From: Azophilus sp964348115 | GTDB taxonomy: Bacteria > Pseudomonadota > Gammaproteobacteria > Pseudomonadales > Azotimanducaceae | Reading direction: 5' to 3' | Assembly (NCBI GenBank): GCA_964348115.1 | Contig: CAYGBY010000114.1 | Coordinates: forward strand, 1-11,949 | DNA length: 11,949 nt | Shown here: piece by piece, positions 7,100 to 11,949 of the stretch | How positions within the stretch are numbered: the stretch's first letter is position 1 | Layout: each line of letters starts with the position of its first letter | Translations under genes and position numbers: made by a program | The notes under the pieces: generated by a model | Told to the model about the DNA's origin: nothing | The model's input: the letters and a program-made list of their open reading frames with translations, nothing else | Database searches by the model: none

Positions 7100-7110
7100 G
7101 CCTTGCAGCA

Positions 7111-7342
7111 GCTCTCAATTTGGCGTCTGACTTCACCGGTCGGCGCGCAGCACTCTGCATTTCCGGCTTAATTCGGGCCAGTTGACCGGCAAAACCTTCC
7201 TGTGGAATTGCTGGCCCTACAGGCGGCGGCATCGCGGCAGCAACTCCCGCTAGCGCCCCGATGCCCAATTTCGCAACTCGATTTCACGGGGATTCGGTCG
7301 ATTTGGGCGTCCAACTATGGCGATTTCATGGGCACATTGAGC
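7111..7342. other. Gene-less spacer between the two mobile elements
   Basis: Together with the two elements this makes about 800 bp without a recognised gene between the divergent desaturase and DUF3604 genes. A minus-strand reading from 7268 (starting MGIGALAG, later MQSAARRPVKSDAKL) runs into the 148-bp element and out of frame; it has no recognised family and no clear ribosome site, so I leave it uncalled. I see no tRNA, riboswitch or strong terminator. Confidence 0.5.
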
Positions 7343-7346
7343 TTAA

Positions 7347-7601
7347 GGAACCTCCGAACAAGTCGCGTTCGCCCAGCGCCCCGCTGTTTGCGGGCGGAGA
7401 TGGCGCTGCGGCCATGGAGAGGCGAGCCGCAGCGCGTCGGGGATTGCGCAGTCCGTGCGCCGCGGGACGCCCTTCGGGAGGGTCTAAAGGGCGCTTGCTG
7501 TGTTGCGGCGCATTGTGTGGGACCCGCCACGCGGCTTCGCCACGCCTTGCCATCACGCCTTTTAGGTGCCTCTTGGCTTCCGGGACCTGTTCAGAGGTTC
7601 C
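7347..7601 (-). mobile_element. Full-length GGAACC-family MITE, copy B
   Basis: A 255-bp element with ends GGAACCTCCGAACAAGTC and GACCTGTTCAGAGGTTCC, inverted copies with two mismatches. It is flanked by TTAA (7343-7346) and TTAG (7602-7605), both fitting a YTAR target. Its reverse complement matches the copy at 9547-9804 along its whole length, hence the minus orientation. Landmarks are GCCCAGCGCCCCGCTGTTTG, a CCCTTCGGGAGGG hairpin and GCCACGCCTTGCCATCACG. No transposase. IS5-group elements use YTAR targets, so an IS5-type transposase acting in trans is a reasonable inference. Confidence 0.85.
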
Positions 7602-7634
7602 TTAGCGGAAGTTGCTGCCATCCCGGAAGGGGCA

Positions 7635-7663
7635 TTGGTTTCGCCTGGCGATTTGCGTAAAGT
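7635..7663 (+). promoter_or_regulatory. Candidate promoter of the DUF3604 gene
   Basis: TTGGTT (7635-7640), a 17-bp spacer and TAAAGT (7658-7663) lie between the MITE and the start codon, leaving a leader of about 22 bases that carries the ribosome site. The hexamers match consensus moderately (three and four of six), so this is a plausible but unproven promoter. Confidence 0.4.
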
Positions 7664-7691
7664 AAGGGCGAAAATGCAGGGAGGAAACTTG

Positions 7692-9533
7692 ATGAACCGA
7701 TCAGCGCAGTTCTGCACGGCTTGGCTGCTGGCGCTTTCCGGGTTGGCGGCTGCGGCTGGAGAATACTCCGCTCCTGTGGGCCAGGACTACCCTAAGAACC
7801 TCTATTGGGGCGACACGCACCTGCATACGCGCAACTCGGCGGACGCTTATTCCCTTGGCAACATGAACCTCACCCCGGCGGACGCCTTCCGCTACGCCCG
7901 CGGGCAGCCGCTCACCGCCCACAACGGCATGCGGGTGCAGTTGCGCCGGCCCCTGGACTTTCTGGTGGTGTCCGACCACGCCGAATACCTGGGCGGCTAC
8001 TACAGGTTCGCGGTGGGGGACCCCTTGGTGGTGGATACGGCCGCCGGCCAGCAGTGGAAGGGCTATCTGGAGGAAGGCGATCCGGACCAGCTTATAGCCG
8101 CCTTTGTGGCCAGCATGGTGGACCCGGAAAACAACCCCGCCTTTCCCGAACCAACCCGCCGGCTCATCTGGCAGGATGTGGGGCGCACCGCCGATGAGCA
8201 CAACCAGCCGGGCAAGTTCACCGCCTTCATCGGCTATGAATGGACCGCCGCGCCGGACGGCAACAACCTGCACCGGGTGGTCATCTACCGGGACGGCGCC
8301 GGGACAGTCGGTCAAGTGCCGCCCTTTTCCGGCCAGGACAGCCTGGACCCCAGGGAGCTTTGGAAGGCCTTGGCCCGCTACGAGGCGCAGACCGGCGGCG
8401 AGGTGATCGCCGTTCCCCACAACGGCAATTTGTCCAATGGCATCATGTTTCCCGCCAAGTCCTTGGACGGCAAGCCAATCGATGCGGACTACGCCCGCCT
8501 GCGCGCCCGCTGGGAGCCAATCTATGAGGTCACCCAGGTCAAGGGGGATTCGGAGTCCCATCCCACCCTGTCCTCGGAGGACGACTTCGCCGACTTCGAG
8601 AACTGGGATCAGGACAACATTGGCCGCAACGCCGCCAAGGAGGACTGGATGCTGCAGCACGAATACGCGCGCGGCGCCCTGAAGCTGGGCCTGCGCTATG
8701 AGGCGCAGCTGGGCGTCAACCCCTTCAAGATCGGCCTTATCGGCAGCACGGATGGGCACAACACCTTCACCACCCCTGAAGAGGACAACTTCTTCGGCAA
8801 GTTCCCGGAATCGGAGCCCGGGGCGGAGCGCACCCAGAACGCCATGGCCGCGGATCGGCTGTGGGAAAATTGGCGCATCGTGGCTTCCGGCTACGCGGCG
8901 GTCTGGGCCCGGGAGAACACCCGCGACGCCCTGTTTGCCGCCATGAAGCGCCGCGAGGTCTACGCCACCACCGGCTCGCGCATCCAGGTGCGTTTCTTTG
9001 CCGGTTGGGACTATGCGCCGAACCTAGTGCGCCAGCCTGGCTACCTGGATGTCGCCTATGCCGGGGGTGTGCCCATGGGCGGGGATTTGGCGAATGCGCC
9101 GGAGAATGGCGCGCCTTCGTTCATCCTGGTGGCCGCCAAGGACCCGGACGGCGCCAACTTGGACCGGGCGCAGATCATCAAGGGCTGGCTGGATGAGAAC
9201 GGGGAACTTCAGGAGCAGGTCCATGATGTGGCCTGGTCAGGAGACCGCCGCCGCGACCCGCGCACTGGCAAGGTGGGGCCTGTGGGCAGCACCGTGGACC
9301 TCGCGGACGCCACGTTCGACAACAGCATAGGCGCGGCGGAGTTGGCGGTGGTCTGGCGGGATGAGAACTTCAACCCCAAGGAACGCGCTTTCTACTACGC
9401 CCGCGTGATCGAGATCCCCCGCCCGCGCTGGACGGCCAAGGACGCCGCCTACTTTGGGCTGGACCTGCCGAAGGAAATCCCCATGACCGTGCAGGACCGG
9501 GCCTACACATCGCCTATCTGGTATACGCCCTAG
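7692..9533 (+). CDS. Secreted DUF3604 domain protein (PHP-like metal-dependent hydrolase)
   Basis: A 613-residue exported protein. Residues 1-22 form a signal peptide (MNRSAQFC, hydrophobic WLLALSGLAAAA), probably cleaved near Ala-Ala-Gly. The rest is one DUF3604 domain, a PHP-superfamily-like fold. Putative metal ligands are the GDTHLHT motif (H43, H45), SDHAEY (D95, H96), PHNGN (H243), EVTQVKGDSESHP (E279, H290) and GSTDGHN (D354, H356). The DUF3604 assignment is confident; the substrate is not known for the family as far as I know, and phosphoester hydrolysis is inference. The start is ATG 7692, preceded by AGGGAGGAA with good spacing; an upstream in-frame start at 7566 lies inside the MITE and is rejected. 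The gene is bracketed by inverted MITE copies ending 91 bp before and beginning 14 bp after it. Confidence 0.92.
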   Translation: MNRSAQFCTAWLLALSGLAAAAGEYSAPVGQDYPKNLYWGDTHLHTRNSADAYSLGNMNLTPADAFRYARGQPLTAHNGMRVQLRRPLDFLVVSDHAEYLGGYYRFAVGDPLVVDTAAGQQWKGYLEEGDPDQLIAAFVASMVDPENNPAFPEPTRRLIWQDVGRTADEHNQPGKFTAFIGYEWTAAPDGNNLHRVVIYRDGAGTVGQVPPFSGQDSLDPRELWKALARYEAQTGGEVIAVPHNGNLSNGIMFPAKSLDGKPIDADYARLRARWEPIYEVTQVKGDSESHPTLSSEDDFADFENWDQDNIGRNAAKEDWMLQHEYARGALKLGLRYEAQLGVNPFKIGLIGSTDGHNTFTTPEEDNFFGKFPESEPGAERTQNAMAADRLWENWRIVASGYAAVWARENTRDALFAAMKRREVYATTGSRIQVRFFAGWDYAPNLVRQPGYLDVAYAGGVPMGGDLANAPENGAPSFILVAAKDPDGANLDRAQIIKGWLDENGELQEQVHDVAWSGDRRRDPRTGKVGPVGSTVDLADATFDNSIGAAELAVVWRDENFNPKERAFYYARVIEIPRPRWTAKDAAYFGLDLPKEIPMTVQDRAYTSPIWYTP

Positions 9534-9546
9534 GGCGGGGACTTAA

Positions 9547-9804
9547 GGAACCTCTGAACAAGTCCCGGAAGCCCAGATGAGCCTAAAGGGCGTGATGGCA
9601 GGGCGCGGCGAAGGCGTGTGGCATGTGCCACACACAATGAGCCGCAACACAGCCAGTGCGTCCTTTAGACCCTTCCGAGGGGGTGCCCCGCGGCGCGGAC
9701 AGCGGGATCCCCGCCGCGCTGCGACTTGCCTTGCCATGGCCGCGACGCCGTCTCCGCCCGCAAACAGTGGGGCGCTGGGCGAACGCGACTTGTTCAGAGG
9801 TTCC
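9547..9804 (+). mobile_element. Full-length GGAACC-family MITE, copy A
   Basis: The clearest copy: 258 bp with perfect inverted ends GGAACCTCTGAACAAGTC and GACTTGTTCAGAGGTTCC, extended outward by TTAA on both sides (9543-9546 and 9805-9808), a perfect target duplication of YTAR type. Including the flanks and one more pair, the inverted identity is 23 bp (9542-9564 and 9787-9809). Inside is an 18-bp palindrome, GTGTGGCATGTGCCACAC (9616-9633), and a GC-rich hairpin near 9669-9720. It starts 14 bp past the DUF3604 stop codon and may supply its terminator. There is no open reading frame of interest. Confidence 0.88.
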
Positions 9805-9822
9805 TTAAGGGTTGGGGAACCC

Positions 9823-9853
9823 TTGGCAAATGGGCCAAGATTCCCGTTATGAT
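9823..9853 (+). promoter_or_regulatory. Candidate promoter of the SDR operon
   Basis: TTGGCA (9823-9828) and TATGAT (9848-9853, five of six consensus bases) lie between the MITE and the first SDR gene. The 19-bp spacer is longer than ideal. A leader of about 55 bases with the ribosome site would follow. Confidence 0.35.
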
Positions 9854-9898
9854 CAACATCGGTGAATGCGCCGACACGAGGGCGGCGCCAGCGCGGCT

Positions 9899-9906
9899 GG
9901 GGGAGG
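9899..9906 (+). promoter_or_regulatory. Ribosome binding site fixing a TTG start
   Basis: GGGGGAGG ends seven bases before TTG at 9914. Starting there gives MKLNGKVAVITGG, the normal SDR N-terminus, whereas the in-frame upstream start at 9866 would add sixteen unneeded residues that include this site. Confidence 0.8.
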
Positions 9907-9913
9907 TTTTACT

Positions 9914-10690
9914 TTGAAACTCAATGGCAAAGTGGCAGTGATTACGGGCGGCACCCGGGGCATAGGGCGCGGCATCGCCGAGGCGTTTCTCGGCGAGGGG
10001 GCCAAGGTGGTGGTGAACGGGCGCAGCCGGGAGAAGGGCGCGCGGGCGCTTGCGGAAATGAACGCGGGCGGTCGGGCCCATTTCATCGCCGGGGACGTGC
10101 GTGAGCAGCAGGACGTGGAGGCCGTCGTGGACGGCGCCATTGGCCAATTCGGCCAGGTGGACATCCTGGTCAACAACGCCGGCGGCTCTTCGGGCTTCGC
10201 CCCGGTGGCGGAGCTTAGCGACCAAGCCTGGCAGGAGGCCCTGAACTGGATGCTCAACGCCACCTTCTGGGGCACCCGCCGCGCACTGCAGGACATGCAG
10301 CCCCGCCGCTGGGGCCGCATCATCAACATTGGCTCCGTGGAGGGCAAGCAGGCCAACAAGCCCGCAGTCTCCCACTACATCACCAACAAGCACGCCATCA
10401 ACGGCTTCACCAAGGCCGTGGCCTTTGAATACGGCGCCTTGGGCATCACCTGCAACGCCATCTGCCCAGGCGCGGTGGAGACGGACCTGATGACCAACGC
10501 CGGCCCGGCGGCGGCCGCAGCCCAAGGCATCACCTATGCGCAATTTCTGGATGCCTACGCCCAGGAGGCGGCCATCAAGCGGCTGAACACCGTGGAGGAG
10601 GTGGCCGCCATGGCCGTGCTGCTGGCCTCGGAGCAGGGCGGCGGCATCACCGGCGCCCTGCTCGACGTGGATGGCGGCACTTCGCTTTAG
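9914..10690 (+). CDS. SDR family oxidoreductase (classical short-chain dehydrogenase/reductase)
   Basis: A 258-residue cytosolic NAD(P)-dependent alcohol/ketone oxidoreductase of classical type. The glycine motif is TGGTRGIG (11-18), NNAG is at 87-90, the catalytic tetrad is N115, S141, Y155 and K159 (YITNK), and PGAVETDL follows at 185-192. After beta-strand 2 it reads NGRSR, with Arg37 and no acidic residue, which favours NADP(H). The C-terminal DVDGGTSL is typical. It resembles the 3-hydroxybutyrate dehydrogenase and 3-oxoacyl-ACP reductase branches, but the substrate cannot be fixed. Start is TTG 9914 with a strong ribosome site. It is 58 bp upstream of another SDR on the same strand, probably co-transcribed. 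Confidence 0.92.
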   Translation: MKLNGKVAVITGGTRGIGRGIAEAFLGEGAKVVVNGRSREKGARALAEMNAGGRAHFIAGDVREQQDVEAVVDGAIGQFGQVDILVNNAGGSSGFAPVAELSDQAWQEALNWMLNATFWGTRRALQDMQPRRWGRIINIGSVEGKQANKPAVSHYITNKHAINGFTKAVAFEYGALGITCNAICPGAVETDLMTNAGPAAAAAQGITYAQFLDAYAQEAAIKRLNTVEEVAAMAVLLASEQGGGITGALLDVDGGTSL

Positions 10691-10748
10691 CCCGCCGCCC
10701 TTTCTTCAATTCGCAATATCCGCCAGACCAACAGTTTAAGGAGGAAAC

Positions 10749-11507
10749 ATGGGAAGAGTGCAGGATAAGGTGGCCATCGTTACGGGCGGGGCCTCGGTCC
10801 CGGGGCTGGGCAACGCCACCGCCCTAACCTTGGCCAGGGAGGGCGCCAAGGTGGTGGTCACTGACGTGGACGAAGCTGGCGCCCAAAGGTGCGCCCAAGC
10901 CATCCAGGAGGCGGGGGGCGAGGCGCTTGCCCTGCATCAGGATGTCACTGATGAGGCGCGTTGGCGGGCTGTGGTGGACCGCACGGTGGAGGAATACGGC
11001 GGCTTGGACGTGCTGGTCAACAACGCTGGCATAGCGGTGCTGAAGACTGTTGCGGACCTCACCCTGGAGGACTGGAGCCGCCAGATCGACGTCAACCTGA
11101 CCAGCGTCTTCCTAGGCTGCAAGTACGGCATGGAGGCCATGCGCGCCCAGGGCGGCGGCTCCATCATCAACCTCTCTTCCGTGGCCGGCCTGGTGGGCTT
11201 GGCCACCTGCGTGGCCTATGGCGCCGCCAAGGGCGGGGTGCGCATCATGTCCAAGGGCATCGCGGTGGAGGGGGCGGCGGACAACATCCGCTGCAACTCC
11301 GTGCATCCGGGCGTGATCTGGACCAACATGCAGGCCCAAGCCACCGGCGAGGCTGAACCCGGCCCGGTGCCGCCGGAGCGCGTGCCCTTGGGCCGCATGG
11401 GCGAACCCCAAGACATCGCCAACTGCGTGCTATACTTGGCGTCGGATGAATCCAACTACGTCAGCGGAGCGGAATTCACCGTGGACGCCGGCATGACCGC
11501 CCAGTAG
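10749..11507 (+). CDS. SDR family oxidoreductase with an extended glycine loop
   Basis: A 252-residue classical SDR. The dinucleotide loop reads TGGASVPGLG (12-21), two residues longer than TGxxxGxG. Other landmarks are NNAG (91-94), N116, S143/S144, Y157 and K161 (YGAAK), and HPGVIWTNM (186-194). Asp39 after beta-2 (VVVTDVDE) favours NAD(H), suggesting oxidation. The N-terminus MGRVQDKVAIVTGG and overall pattern recall cyclopentanol dehydrogenase or hydroxysteroid dehydrogenase-type SDRs, so an alicyclic or steroid-like alcohol is a possible substrate; this is inference. A strong AAGGAGG at 10738-10744 precedes the ATG. It is the second gene of the likely two-gene operon. Confidence 0.92.
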   Translation: MGRVQDKVAIVTGGASVPGLGNATALTLAREGAKVVVTDVDEAGAQRCAQAIQEAGGEALALHQDVTDEARWRAVVDRTVEEYGGLDVLVNNAGIAVLKTVADLTLEDWSRQIDVNLTSVFLGCKYGMEAMRAQGGGSIINLSSVAGLVGLATCVAYGAAKGGVRIMSKGIAVEGAADNIRCNSVHPGVIWTNMQAQATGEAEPGPVPPERVPLGRMGEPQDIANCVLYLASDESNYVSGAEFTVDAGMTAQ

Positions 11508-11626
11508 TCGGTCCACCGAGGCGGGACCCATCCTTGGGCAACTCCCGGAGTCGTAGTTGGCGTTACGATCGTCGCGAGGGCAACGTTCACCAAACATATG
11601 TATTGTTGCTGGAGGAGGAACCCAAT

Positions 11627-11842
11627 ATGGGAACAAGAATGGTTGAAGCGCCAGACGCCAAGTCATGGAGGAGGATAGTTGTGGCGTCGATACTGCTCAC
11701 CCCAGTTGTCTTGGCGTTGTTCATCTTCGCCACCTCTGCGGAAAACATGCTCACTCCCATAGGCATATTTAGCTGTGGGGCAATGGCTTACGCCGTGGTT
11801 ATTATTACGTTCCGCAAATGGCGCCCGAAAATCCTGGGCTAG
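11627..11842 (+). CDS. Small two-helix membrane protein of unknown function
   Basis: A 71-residue protein with two predicted transmembrane segments: about 18-39 (IVVASILLTPVVLALFIF...) and about 41-62 (MLTPIGIFSCGAMAYAVVIITF). A short polar N-terminus (MGTRMVEAPDAKSWRR) and a basic tail (RKWRPKILG) suggest both ends face the cytoplasm by the positive-inside rule. The start is ATG 11627, with GGAGGAGG at 11611-11618 at good spacing; the longer frame from 11534 lacks such a site. It lies 119 bp after the second SDR in the same direction, and its AT-richer composition differs from the SDRs. I do not recognise a family. Confidence 0.65.
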   Translation: MGTRMVEAPDAKSWRRIVVASILLTPVVLALFIFATSAENMLTPIGIFSCGAMAYAVVIITFRKWRPKILG

Positions 11843-11949
11843 TCAGGCAGGTTGTTTCACAACTGCAAGGCTTTGGCCAATAGCCCAGTTCCTGGCCCGG
11901 TCTATTCACGAAGTTCGATTTTAGGGGTTCGAACGGGTCGGAACGAGCC

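Noticed and set aside
7566..7691. N-terminal extension of the DUF3604 protein
   Set aside because: The extra codons lie inside the MITE right end and leader, and a signal peptide with a strong ribosome site begins at 7692.
11851..11863. Terminator hairpin GTTGT-TTC-ACAAC after the last gene
   Set aside because: The stem is only five base pairs, mostly weak pairs, and no T-tract follows.
11905..11949. tRNA or attachment site at the right edge (GGGTTCGAAC)
   Set aside because: The T-arm-like string is not accompanied by an acceptor stem, D-arm or anticodon arm within the window, so it is treated as chance.

Overview
The window looks like chromosomal DNA of a GC-rich proteobacterium, most likely a gammaproteobacterium. 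This is inferred from the gene set (GPH-type MFS carrier, DUF3604 protein, three-histidine-box desaturase, paired SDRs), strong purine-rich ribosome sites and frequent TTG starts; no rRNA or marker gene confirms it. The run of exactly 100 Ns at 5810-5909 marks a draft assembly. Most real genes are ordinary metabolic genes, set among many small non-autonomous mobile elements.

Layout. 1-1731: remains of a RACo/DUF4445-type corrinoid-protein activator gene, truncated at both ends, frameshifted, with two short internal duplications, and bordered on both sides by pieces of a repeat family. 1732-1893: a short member of that family. 2009-3412: GPH-type MFS transporter. 3413-3702: gene-poor stretch with an unidentified coding-like remnant. 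3703-5683: compact type II restriction-modification operon (C5-cytosine methyltransferase overlapped by a PD-(D/E)xK endonuclease). 5713-5945: 44-bp tandem hairpin repeats containing the assembly gap, lying between the convergent endonuclease and desaturase genes. 5981-6892 (minus): fatty acid desaturase with a good promoter so close to its ATG that the mRNA should be almost leaderless. 6952-7099: a 148-bp element with 17-bp perfect inverted ends and an 11-bp near-perfect target duplication. 7347-7601 and 9547-9804: two full-length copies of the first repeat family in opposite orientation, bracketing a secreted DUF3604 (PHP-like) protein gene. 9914-11507: two consecutive SDR oxidoreductases, probably one operon. 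11627-11842: a 71-residue two-helix membrane protein.

Working together. The methyltransferase and endonuclease are one functional unit. The two SDRs are probably co-transcribed and have different cofactor signatures (first NADP-like, second NAD-like), suggesting successive or opposing alcohol/ketone steps on an unknown substrate. The transporter, DUF3604 protein and SDRs all read rightward and could belong to one catabolic locus, but the sequence gives no substrate. The most distinctive feature is the number of MITE-like elements: a family with GGAACC...GGTTCC ends and YTAR-type targets, present as three bounded copies plus fragments, and one separate IS4-like miniature element. No transposase is encoded here, so they would be mobilised in trans. 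I found no CRISPR array, tRNA, rRNA or obviously novel multi-gene system. The best candidates for something undescribed are the inverted MITE bracket around the DUF3604 gene, the hairpin array and the small endonuclease.
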